From: Microcaldota archaeon
Lineage (GTDB): Archaea > Micrarchaeota > Micrarchaeia > Micrarchaeales > CABMGC01
Assembly: GCA_030043435.1 (NCBI GenBank)
Contig: JASHXR010000060.1
Coordinates: forward strand, 1-6,034
Reading direction: 5' to 3'
Length of the DNA stretch: 6,034 bases
Numbering within the stretch: position 1 is the first letter of the stretch; each line of letters begins with the position of its first letter. Position numbers and translations under genes: made by a program. This document shows positions 1 through 5,459 of this stretch, piece after piece. The notes beneath the pieces are model-generated. The model was not told the DNA's origin. It worked only from the letters and a program-made list of their open reading frames with translations, and ran no database searches.

Positions 1-707
1 CCAAGCAGGAGCTCGAGGCAGAGGAGCTGACCGCGAGGCAGGTGGCCGACAAGCTGGGCAAGCTGATGGAGCTCAAGGACGAGCAGAAGCCCGAGGTGGA
101 GGGCAACTGCATAATGATACGCATGCATACCAAGAACCTCAAGGCGATAAGGGCGCAGAGGGTCAAGATAATGAGGGCGGTGATAAGCGGGGTCGAGGGA
201 GCGGGTAAGGCGATGGTGCAGCGCGACCAGGGGAGCGGCGAGTTCTACATCGTCTCGTCGGGAAGCAACATAGAGGGCATACTGGCAGTGTCAGGCGTAG
301 ACAAGTCGAGGATATACACCAACGACGTCTTCGCGATGGGCAGGCAGTTCGGGATAGAGGCGGCGAGGAACACGCTCGCCAGGGAGCTCCAGGCCACGCT
401 CGACGAGCAGAAGATCTCCGTGGACACGAGGCACCTCCTCCTCATCGCTGACGCGATGACGTCGAGGGGGGTGGTGAAGGGGGTCGGGAGGCACGGGCTG
501 AGCGGCGAGAAGCACTCGGTCTTCGCAAGGGCCGCGTACGAGGAGACGGTGAAGCACCTGATAAACGCGGCAGCTTTCGGGGAGACGGACCCGATGCGCG
601 GCGTAACAGAGAACATCCTGGTGGGGAAGCAGATACCGGTAGGTACAGGCTCTGTCAAGCTCGCCATAAAGAAGGAGGACATGGCCAAGGCTGGCAAGAA
701 GGCGTAG
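1..707 (+). CDS. rpoA2: DNA-directed RNA polymerase subunit A'' (Rpo1C), C-terminal part, 5' end outside window
   Basis: This is the C-terminal half of the archaeal RNA polymerase largest subunit, which archaea encode as separate A' and A'' genes and which forms part of the catalytic core and jaw. The frame is open from base 3 to the TAG at 705-707, so the gene enters from the left edge. A GTG at 42 lies in frame but is internal. About 234 residues are visible, whereas A'' is usually near 370-400, so roughly the first 150 are missing. Family signatures seen are GIEAARN, the VDTRHL-LLIADAMTSRG block, GRHGLSGEK, the ARAAYEETVKHL helix, and the tail GVTENILVGKQIPVGTG. The end is Lys-rich. Codon use is strongly biased to AGG and GAG. 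The gene usually following in archaea (rpl30e or nusA) is absent; a structured gap and an Sm gene come next. The family call is secure. Confidence 0.96.
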   Translation, partial: KQELEAEELTARQVADKLGKLMELKDEQKPEVEGNCIMIRMHTKNLKAIRAQRVKIMRAVISGVEGAGKAMVQRDQGSGEFYIVSSGSNIEGILAVSGVDKSRIYTNDVFAMGRQFGIEAARNTLARELQATLDEQKISVDTRHLLLIADAMTSRGVVKGVGRHGLSGEKHSVFARAAYEETVKHLINAAAFGETDPMRGVTENILVGKQIPVGTGSVKLAIKKEDMAKAGKKA

Positions 708-720
708 CTGCAGCGCAGGT

Positions 721-751
721 CAGCTGCCCGTCCGCAAGCCCTGGGCGGCTG
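721..751 (+). other. Hairpin just downstream of rpoA2
   Basis: Bases 721-730 pair with 742-751, giving a 10-bp stem (two of the pairs are G-T) with an 11-nt loop. The stem starts 13 nt after the rpoA2 stop. No T tract follows directly, so it is not a textbook terminator. It may mark or protect the 3' end of the mRNA. The pairing is seen in the sequence; the role is inferred. Confidence 0.45.
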
Positions 752-756
752 TCGCG

Positions 757-772
757 GCGCGCCAGTGCGCGC
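757..772 (+). other. Short GC hairpin in the rpoA2-LSm gap
   Basis: Two GCGCGC hexamers (757-762 and 767-772) flank a CAGT loop and can form a 6-bp all-GC stem. It follows the 721-751 hairpin by 5 nt. A short T run (TTTT) occurs only about 35 nt later. In GC-rich DNA such a stem can arise by chance, so the significance is uncertain. Confidence 0.3.
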
Positions 773-820
773 GGACCCTTATGCACACCGCCACTCAAGG
801 TGACGGGTTTTACGCCACAC

Positions 821-828
821 TTTATAAA
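821..828 (+). promoter_or_regulatory. TATA box for the Sm-like gene
   Basis: TTTATAAA is an AT-rich octamer standing out in GC-rich DNA. With archaeal spacing of about 25 nt, transcription would start near 850, roughly 35 nt before the ATG at 885. That excludes the in-frame GTG at 837 as a start, since it would lie upstream of the transcript. Confidence 0.7.
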
Positions 829-884
829 CGTTCCTCGTGAATACGTCTATCGGCCTATGGCCTTTGGTGGATTCGGTTGGTTTG

Positions 885-1112
885 ATGGCAACGCAGGAGC
901 GCCCTTTCGACTTGCTTAACAAGGCGATAGGAAGGCAGGTAATGATACGGCTCAAGAACGGGATAGACATACGGGGCAAGGTCACCTCTTTCGACGCGCA
1001 CATGAACATAGTGCTTGACAGCGCGGAGGAGGTCGACGACGGCAACCTGAAGTCGAAGCTGGGCACCATACTGCTTAGGGGGGGTAACATACTGTTCATA
1101 TCGCCTGCGTGA
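885..1112 (+). CDS. Sm-like archaeal protein (LSm/SmAP), RNA-binding
   Basis: This 75-residue protein is full length for an archaeal Sm protein. The family assembles into heptameric (or hexameric) rings that bind U-rich RNA, and it is related to eukaryotic LSm proteins and bacterial Hfq. The Sm1 motif spans residues 14-46, with IRLKNG, RGKV and the FDAHMNIVL core (H39, M40 and N41 are the usual RNA-contact positions). Sm2 is at 60-73, with LLRGGNILFIS (R65, G66). The linker VDDGNLKSKL is acidic then basic. I chose ATG 885 because the TATA box puts the transcript start near 850 and because the family start just precedes PFDLLNKAIG. A GGTGGAT at 866-872 may serve as a distant ribosome binding site. 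The next gene starts 4 nt after the stop, so they are likely co-transcribed. Many archaea place rpl37e after this gene; here it is missing. Confidence 0.95.
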   Translation: MATQERPFDLLNKAIGRQVMIRLKNGIDIRGKVTSFDAHMNIVLDSAEEVDDGNLKSKLGTILLRGGNILFISPA

Positions 1113-1116
1113 TTGA

Positions 1117-1392
1117 ATGATGCTCAGGAAGCACGATATGCTGAGGCTGCGGGCATGGAGCGTCGTCTGGTCGTTCTCTGGCGTAGCGTTCGCGGCGTTC
1201 GGCGCGCACGAGCGGGCTGTGGAAGGGATCAGCGTGGGCGCGCACGTGGCAGCGACATTCAGCTTCTGGGCCGGCGTGGCGCTGGTCGGAGTAGGAGTGG
1301 TAATCTTCCTCGTCTCCAGGTTCGTTAGGGTGAAGGAGGACGCAAAGCCTGAGGCGCGGAAGGGCGCCACGAGGCGCAGGCACAGGAAGTGA
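1117..1392 (+). CDS. Small two-helix membrane protein, unknown function
   Basis: I do not recognise a family for this 91-residue protein. Two hydrophobic segments are visible, about residues 12-30 (AWSVVWSFSGVAFAAFGA) and 44-68 (VAATFSFWAGVALVGVGVV and onward). They are joined by a short polar loop (HERAVEGISVG). The N-terminus is basic, and the last 20 residues carry many Arg and Lys (ending ATRRRHRK). By the positive-inside rule, both ends probably face the cytoplasm with the short loop outside. The start is ATG 1117, or the adjacent ATG at 1120, which sits better behind a GTGAT at 1109-1113. The gene begins 4 nt after the Sm stop and shares its codon style, so it probably belongs to the same transcript. 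The basic tail could contact RNA or membrane lipid, but that is speculation. Confidence 0.72.
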   Translation: MMLRKHDMLRLRAWSVVWSFSGVAFAAFGAHERAVEGISVGAHVAATFSFWAGVALVGVGVVIFLVSRFVRVKEDAKPEARKGATRRRHRK

Positions 1393-1522
1393 CCGCATTG
1401 CCAGCGCTACACGGCAGACGCGGCAGGCGCCCTTCCAATATTGCTTCTCTTCCGCTCTTTCATGCCTTATGCGGCAGCACCGGCCTATGCGCCATGCAGA
1501 TGACGTGGGAGCGGAGGCAAGG

Positions 1523-1530
1523 TATATAAA
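1523..1530 (+). promoter_or_regulatory. TATA box for the TPR-AAA gene
   Basis: TATATAAA, followed by an A-rich stretch, lies in the 173-nt gap after the membrane-protein gene. The predicted transcript start is near 1552, giving a 5' leader of about 14 nt to GTG 1566 or 35 nt to GTG 1587. The rest of the gap (1393-1522) shows only a pyrimidine-rich run around 1441-1461 that might help end the upstream transcript. Confidence 0.75.
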
Positions 1531-1565
1531 CTAAAAACGGCAGTAGGATATCGGTCTGGAGGGGC

Positions 1566-4205
1566 GTGGGCCAGAAGGCGGCTATCGTGGCTGAGAAGAG
1601 TGCTGCTGATGCAAGTGCCGGAACCAGCAGCGGAGCCGTCGGACAGGAGCAGCGCAGGTCAGGCACTCAGAATCCGCAGGCGAAGGAGTTCTACACCAAG
1701 GCAGGGGTCGCGTTCGAGGAGAACAAGTTCGAGGAGTCCATAGAGATGTACTCCAAGGCGATAGAGCTCGACCCCAACTACTCGAGCGCGTATTTCAACC
1801 GCGCCCTCTCGTATGCGATAGTGAACAAGTACGAGGAGGCGGAGCGCGACGCCGAAGCAGTCATGGACATCGAGCCGGAGAGCTACGACGCGCCTTACGT
1901 GATGGGCATAGTGGCGGAGTACCAGCAGGACTTCCAGGGCGCGAGGGAGTGGTACGAGCGCTCCCTGGCGAAGAACCCTAAGTACGAGCAGGCTAAGGCG
2001 CGGCTCGAGCAGCTGAAGAGCAAGATGAACAAGCCACAGGCCCCGGCTCCTCAGGGGAAGGCCAAGGCGGGGGAGGAGGAGACGCAGGTAGCGGACGGGC
2101 AGATAAAGAGGGTGAAGTGGCACAAGTCCAACCTCAGCTTCAAGGACCTAGTAGGCATGGACAAGGAGAAGCAGATGATCTACGAGAACATAATCCTGGC
2201 GATAAAGAAGCCGGAGCTGCTCAAGGCGTACGGGAAGAAGCTGGGCCTCGGCGTCCTCTTCTACGGCCCTCCGGGAAACGGCAAGTGCATAGCCGCGGAT
2301 TCCAGGGTGCTCCTCCCCGACGGCAGGTATCCTACGATAAAGGAGGTGGTGGAGAGCAGGGAGCCTTGCGTGCTGACGCTTACGCAGCAGAACAGGCTTG
2401 CCGTGAAGAGGGTAAGCGGATGGTGGAGGCTGGAGGGGAAGCCGCTCCTGAAGATAACTACGAACAGGGGCAGGGTCCTCGAGTGCACGCCTGAGCATCC
2501 GCTGCTGACCAGGGAGGGATGGGTAGCCGCTTCGGCGCTCTGCGAAGGGGCGATGATAGGGGTGCCTGGCGACCTCCCCGTCTTCGGGTCTCTCGAGATG
2601 AGGGAGTGCGAGGTCAGGCTCCTTGCATACCTCATGACAGGGGGAGGGCTTGCGCAGGGGAGGGCGTGCTTCACAAGCTCCGAGGCAGAGGTAATGGAGG
2701 ACTTCAGGTCCGCGGTCAGGCAGCTCGACTCACTCCTGCAGGTCGAGGCGCAGGCAAAGGACGGCGGCGCGATGGCCATGTATGTGGACGGGAGCAGGAT
2801 CGTAGGCCAGGAGGGAGGCCATATGCAGCTGATCCTCGGCAAGTACGACCTTTCATTTGCCGATCCGCACAATAAGACGATACCGGATTGTGTCTATCAG
2901 CTTCCGAAGCGCCTGCTCTCGCTCTTCATGAACCGCATGTTCACCAGCGGCGGGTGGCTCCAGGCCAGCGGCAGGCGCGATGGGACCAGCGGCAACGGGG
3001 AGATACGCGCAATAGGCTATACGAGCACGTCGGAGAGGCTCGTCAGGGACATGCAGCACCTCCTGCTCCGTTTCGGGATTCTCTCGGACATCGGCAATAT
3101 CGGTGCTGGGCGCTGGAGCCTGGGCGTATACAGGCAAGGCGATCTCGGCATATTTATAGAGGAGATCGGGATGTTTGGCCGGAAGGGCGAGGCGCTGGTC
3201 GGGGGGAAGGCCGCGCAGGCCAGAATAAAGAGGGGAAGCAAAGACAGTGTGGCCTACGAGCAGATAACCAGGATAGAGCACCTGCCTGCGCCTGACTTTG
3301 TATACGACCTTACAGTTGATGAGACGCACAATTTCGTAGCTGACGAGTTCTTCGTGCATAACACATACCTGGTCAACGCGATAGCAGGGGAGACCAACTC
3401 CAACGTTATGATAGCGAGGATAAACGAGATAGTGGACATGTACGCCGGGAACACGGAGAAGAACATGCACGCGATCTTCGAGCAGGCGAGGAAGGCCACG
3501 CCTTGCGTCGTCTTCTTCGACGAGGTCGACGCGCTCGGGGTCAAGAGGGGCGGGGGCGACGGGGGAGGAGGCGGGGACGGAGGAGGGCAGAGCTACATGC
3601 GCATGGCCGTCAACCAGTTCCTCCAGGAGATGGACGGCGTGGAGAAGAATCCCGAGGGCCTGTTTATCATAGGCGCCACTAACCAGCCGTGGGACATGGA
3701 CCCTGCGCTAAAGAGGAGCGGCAGGTTCGGCGAGTCCATATACATAGCCCCGCCGAACTACAAGACCAGGAAGGCCGCGTTCATCTACAACACCAGGAAG
3801 ATGCCGCTCTCAGGGATAAACTTCGGCAGGCTTGCCCGCGCCACGATAGGCTTCTCGCAGGCAGACATAGCCGAGATCTCGGACAAGGCGGCGCTGATCC
3901 CCGCGGCAGAGGAGGACAGGACAGGCAAGAGGAGGAAGATAAGGACCAGCGACTTCATCAGGATGATAAAGAAGCACGGCGGCACCCTCGACGAGTGGTA
4001 CGCGATGGTGAGGAAGGACATCGTCCAGAAGAGGGAGACGCAGATAGTCGACGGCAAGAAGCAGGAGATAGTCAAGGAGGGGAAGCTCTCTCCCGAGGAG
4101 AAGCAGAAGTACAAGCTGCTCGTCAAGGACGTCAAGAGGAACAGCGCAAAGTGGAACCTGATGATGAAGAAGATGGTCAGGTATATAGCGGTCTATCTCT
4201 TCTGA
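1566..4205 (+). CDS. TPR-repeat AAA family ATPase interrupted by an intein
   Basis: The 879-residue precursor becomes a 520-residue ATPase once residues 241-599 are spliced out. Residues 39-140 form three 34-residue TPR units (39-72, 73-106, 107-140), a protein-interaction scaffold. A Pro/Ala/Lys linker follows to about 175, then one classical AAA domain. Walker A is GPPGNGK (234-240) joined to T600 after splicing. Walker B is VVFFDE (648-653), sensor 1 is N705 in GATN, and the arginine-finger box is LKRSGRF (715-721). A pore-loop-like segment precedes at about 622-632, and a glycine-rich loop spans 662-674. The basic C-terminal tail (785-879) matches nothing I know. Such ATPases remodel or unfold protein complexes; the TPRs would recruit substrate or partner. 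The start is uncertain: GGAGGGG (1558-1564) is almost touching GTG 1566, while GTG 1587 is too far from it but has GGCGG (1577-1581) ahead. The first 38 residues look disordered. No recognised partner gene is adjacent. Confidence 0.9.
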   Translation: MGQKAAIVAEKSAADASAGTSSGAVGQEQRRSGTQNPQAKEFYTKAGVAFEENKFEESIEMYSKAIELDPNYSSAYFNRALSYAIVNKYEEAERDAEAVMDIEPESYDAPYVMGIVAEYQQDFQGAREWYERSLAKNPKYEQAKARLEQLKSKMNKPQAPAPQGKAKAGEEETQVADGQIKRVKWHKSNLSFKDLVGMDKEKQMIYENIILAIKKPELLKAYGKKLGLGVLFYGPPGNGKCIAADSRVLLPDGRYPTIKEVVESREPCVLTLTQQNRLAVKRVSGWWRLEGKPLLKITTNRGRVLECTPEHPLLTREGWVAASALCEGAMIGVPGDLPVFGSLEMRECEVRLLAYLMTGGGLAQGRACFTSSEAEVMEDFRSAVRQLDSLLQVEAQAKDGGAMAMYVDGSRIVGQEGGHMQLILGKYDLSFADPHNKTIPDCVYQLPKRLLSLFMNRMFTSGGWLQASGRRDGTSGNGEIRAIGYTSTSERLVRDMQHLLLRFGILSDIGNIGAGRWSLGVYRQGDLGIFIEEIGMFGRKGEALVGGKAAQARIKRGSKDSVAYEQITRIEHLPAPDFVYDLTVDETHNFVADEFFVHNTYLVNAIAGETNSNVMIARINEIVDMYAGNTEKNMHAIFEQARKATPCVVFFDEVDALGVKRGGGDGGGGGDGGGQSYMRMAVNQFLQEMDGVEKNPEGLFIIGATNQPWDMDPALKRSGRFGESIYIAPPNYKTRKAAFIYNTRKMPLSGINFGRLARATIGFSQADIAEISDKAALIPAAEEDRTGKRRKIRTSDFIRMIKKHGGTLDEWYAMVRKDIVQKRETQIVDGKKQEIVKEGKLSPEEKQKYKLLVKDVKRNSAKWNLMMKKMVRYIAVYLF
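2286..3362 (+). mobile_element. Class 1 intein with degenerate LAGLIDADG domain, inserted at Walker A GK|T
   Basis: This 359-residue protein intron lies in frame within the AAA domain (precursor residues 241-599). The N-terminal splicing block starts with C241 (CIAADSRVLLPDG). Block B has T308 and H311 in TPEHPLL. The C-terminal blocks are VYDLTVDETHNF (579-590) and FFVHN (595-599). The following extein residue is T600, so C1, TxxH, the terminal HN and +1 Thr are all present and splicing is expected. Between them lies a two-motif DOD endonuclease domain: YLMTGGGL (355-362) and FTSGGWL (459-465), where active relatives have GDG and TDG, plus the KTIP block at 437-440 and LLRFGI (500-505). Both metal-binding Asp are Gly (G359, G462), so DNA cleavage should be lost. 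The codon style (AGG for Arg) matches the host gene, suggesting long residence. Confidence 0.93.
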
Positions 4206-4278
4206 CTGCTAAGCCGCGAACTGCCCATTTGGTGCCGGTTATTGCTAAGTACGAAAGCATTCTGCATCAGATGGTCTA

Positions 4279-4307
4279 AGCCGGATCGGCTCTGAAGTGT
4301 TTTGTTG
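4279..4307 (+). terminator. Candidate terminator after the TPR-AAA gene
   Basis: AGCCG-GAT-CGGCT (4279-4291) forms a 5-bp stem with a 3-nt loop and is followed by a T-rich stretch (GTTTTGTT, 4299-4306). It lies 74 nt after the AAA stop and ahead of the next promoter elements, a sensible place to end that transcript. The stem is short, and archaeal termination depends mainly on T tracts, so confidence is moderate. Confidence 0.45.
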
Positions 4308-4331
4308 TAATGAATATGCAAATGAGCATTC

Positions 4332-4339
4332 TTTATAAG
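4332..4339 (+). promoter_or_regulatory. Upstream TATA-like box of the 3' cassette
   Basis: TTTATAAG is a fair archaeal TATA match and would start transcription near 4361. Because a second box lies 23 nt downstream, only one may be active, or the two may give alternative starts. No gene is visible between 4206 and 4392; that stretch holds only the hairpin and these promoter-like elements. Confidence 0.45.
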
Positions 4340-4354
4340 CCTATTTGAAAATCC

Positions 4355-4362
4355 TTATATAG
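4355..4362 (+). promoter_or_regulatory. TATA box of the AbrB-PRTase-SLOG cassette
   Basis: TTATATAG predicts a transcript start near 4383, about 10 nt ahead of a GTG at 4393 that has GGTG (4384-4387) just upstream. This is the best-placed promoter for the downstream cassette. The local DNA is generally AT-richer than the first 4.2 kb, so the box stands out less than the other two. Confidence 0.55.
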
Positions 4363-4392
4363 TGGGAAAGACATAATGTATCCGGTGTAAAA

Positions 4393-4455
4393 GTGGCTAA
4401 CGGTGAATTGCTTCATAAGGGATTCTCTTCACTGCTAGTGTCAAGTATGTCATAA
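4393..4455 (+). other. 20-codon leader reading frame, possible frameshifted 5' end of the AbrB gene
   Basis: GTG at 4393, with GGTG 5 nt upstream and a TATA box about 31 nt upstream, opens a frame encoding 20 residues (beginning VANGELLHKGF) that stops at TAA 4453-4455. The AbrB-like coding signal begins in the next frame at about 4443, overlapping the end of this one. It may be the true start of the AbrB gene cut off by a one-base change, a leader peptide, or chance. The initiation signals favour real translation; the rest is inference. Confidence 0.35.
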
Positions 4456-4487
4456 GGCTTGATTCGAAGTCAAGGCTAGTCCTTCCT

Positions 4488-4673
4488 TTGGAAATAAGGA
4501 AAATCCTGAAGGTTAAGAAAAATGATACAATAGCTTTAGCTCTGGTAGGCAGGGACGGCGCCGGGTTGATTTTGTGCCTTTGTAAGGCGCCCCTGGATGC
4601 TACTTCTAATGAAATTTATTCGAAGAATATACGCTACGTAGGTGACAAAAATGGGCAAAATGAGGAAGAGTGA
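4488..4673 (+). CDS. AbrB/SpoVT-type swapped-hairpin DNA-binding protein, 5' end unresolved
   Basis: Read from TTG 4488 the product is 61 residues, but the family signal starts earlier in the same frame. From 4443 the codons give KYVIRLDSKSRLVLP, then LEIRKILKVKKNDTIAL. That is the standard AbrB fold pattern of a strand, a GR-like turn, IP, an EIR helix and a final strand. The frame is open only back to TAA 4416-4418, and no ATG, GTG or TTG lies between that stop and 4488, so the conserved first half has no normal start. Starting at 4488 would cut the domain in two. Either a frameshift joins it to the frame at 4393, or a non-standard start is used, or the gene is damaged. AbrB-domain proteins are dimeric DNA binders serving as regulators or antitoxins. 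The tail is acidic (NGQNEEE), and its stop overlaps the next gene's GTG in GTGA, which points to coupled expression. Confidence 0.68.
   Translation: MEIRKILKVKKNDTIALALVGRDGAGLILCLCKAPLDATSNEIYSKNIRYVGDKNGQNEEE
4662..4665 (+). promoter_or_regulatory. Ribosome binding site of the PRTase-like gene
   Basis: GAGG ends 4 nt before GTG 4670, inside the last codons of the AbrB-like gene. It supports the GTG, which overlaps the upstream TGA, over later in-frame GTG codons such as the one at 4697. Confidence 0.5.
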
Positions 4674-5455
4674 GTTACCCCACCTCTGATAAGCTAGTGA
4701 CTGAACAGCCAGTCATTTCAAACGGGCTTTTCATTTTGGATGACGTAACGCCATTTGGGACTGATAAGGACCAAGTAAAGAAATTGATAGGTTTACTAAG
4801 GGACCCGCAGCAGCTCCTCAGCGCTGAAGAGCAGGCTATGCAATTGTTTAGAATAATACCTAAGGAAGAAATGGAAATTGCCGCAATAGGATATGGTGGT
4901 GCGTTAACATACACCTTGCTTTCACGAGAGGGGCTTGATCTGCCATTTACGATGCTAGATGCACAGAGAAATTATACTTTCATCACTGGAGAGAAACGCC
5001 CAAGAATAAAGTGCGACATATCAGGCGGGATCGCCTTTGGAAGCGAGGTCTCTTTGCTTATTGATGACGTAGTCGCAAGCGGCCAGACAATGTATGCATC
5101 TAGTATGTATTTAGGCAGGCAATTTGTAAACGCAGCCGCTCTTGTTATGAGCGGGGATGTAAGAAGCAACTACAGAAGCGGATCTGGCAGCTCCGCTAGT
5201 GGGATAGACACTCTTTATGCATCTCAAATAGTAAATGGTAAGGGGGGTTTCCCTGCAATACTTTCCCTAAGGTTTGTTCTCTTAAAGACAGAATATTCTG
5301 GAAACCTTGATTACCTTCTCAAGTATGCAAAGCCTGAAAATAAACAGGAACTTGAAGACCTATTGCGCAGCAAGATCATAGACATAGAGCAGTTGAGGCT
5401 GCTTTATAGAAACCCACGCCAGTTCGTTAGAGAACAGAGTAATGGTTATAGGTGA
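4670..5455 (+). CDS. Phosphoribosyltransferase-like protein (type I PRTase fold)
   Basis: This 261-residue protein carries the PRPP-binding signature of type I phosphoribosyltransferases: a hydrophobic strand and two acids followed by the phosphate loop, SLLIDDVVASGQT (residues 128-140; D132, D133, S137, G138, T140). A probable pyrophosphate loop is at about 70-82 (IAAIGYGGALTYT), followed by a strand LPFTMLDAQR, which fits the order of the fold. Type I PRTases transfer ribose 5-phosphate from PRPP to bases, as in purine salvage and OMP synthesis, though some only sense PRPP. The substrate hood is not one I recognise. The extra N-terminal 60 residues and the helical, charged C-terminal 50 (about 211-261) make it longer than simple salvage enzymes. 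Start GTG 4670 overlaps the upstream stop and has GAGG 4 nt before it. Its stop lies inside the next gene's ribosome binding site. Composition is AT-richer than the genes before 4205. Confidence 0.78.
   Translation: MSYPTSDKLVTEQPVISNGLFILDDVTPFGTDKDQVKKLIGLLRDPQQLLSAEEQAMQLFRIIPKEEMEIAAIGYGGALTYTLLSREGLDLPFTMLDAQRNYTFITGEKRPRIKCDISGGIAFGSEVSLLIDDVVASGQTMYASSMYLGRQFVNAAALVMSGDVRSNYRSGSGSSASGIDTLYASQIVNGKGGFPAILSLRFVLLKTEYSGNLDYLLKYAKPENKQELEDLLRSKIIDIEQLRLLYRNPRQFVREQSNGYR
5451..5455 (+). promoter_or_regulatory. Ribosome binding site of the SLOG gene, overlapping the PRTase stop
   Basis: GGTGA matches the complement of the 3' end of archaeal 16S rRNA and ends 4 nt before ATG 5460. Its last three bases are the TGA of the PRTase-like gene, so ribosomes ending there sit at the next start. 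It decides ATG 5460 over the in-frame ATG at 5442. Confidence 0.7.
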
Positions 5456-5459
5456 CACT

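Noticed and set aside
245..697. Open frame on the - strand across rpoA2
   Set aside because: It is fully antisense to a conserved RNA polymerase gene. GC-rich, AGG/GAG-biased coding DNA readily gives long antisense open frames, and the product has no recognisable motif.
837..884. N-terminal extension of the Sm protein from GTG 837
   Set aside because: It would start upstream of the transcript start implied by the TATA box at 821-828 and adds 16 residues foreign to the family.
855..1370. 171-codon open frame on the - strand over the Sm and membrane-protein genes
   Set aside because: It is antisense to a certain Sm gene, has low-complexity composition and no initiation signals.
2853..3470. 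205-codon open frame on the - strand inside the intein and AAA domain
   Set aside because: The + strand frame carries intein and AAA motifs throughout; the antisense product shows no family features.
3689..4279. 196-codon + strand frame overlapping the end of the ATPase and running 74 nt past its stop
   Set aside because: The translation is a charged, repetitive out-of-frame reading of Lys/Glu/Arg-rich codons with no motif or ribosome binding site.
4209..4283. CTAAGCCG repeated at 4209-4216 and 4276-4283, considered as an attachment-site trace
   Set aside because: Eight bases about 67 nt apart is within chance, and nothing mobile lies between the copies.
4206..4392. CRISPR-like or riboswitch-like structure in the longest non-coding gap
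   Set aside because: No regular repeats or recognisable riboswitch core; only a short terminator-like stem and TATA boxes are visible.
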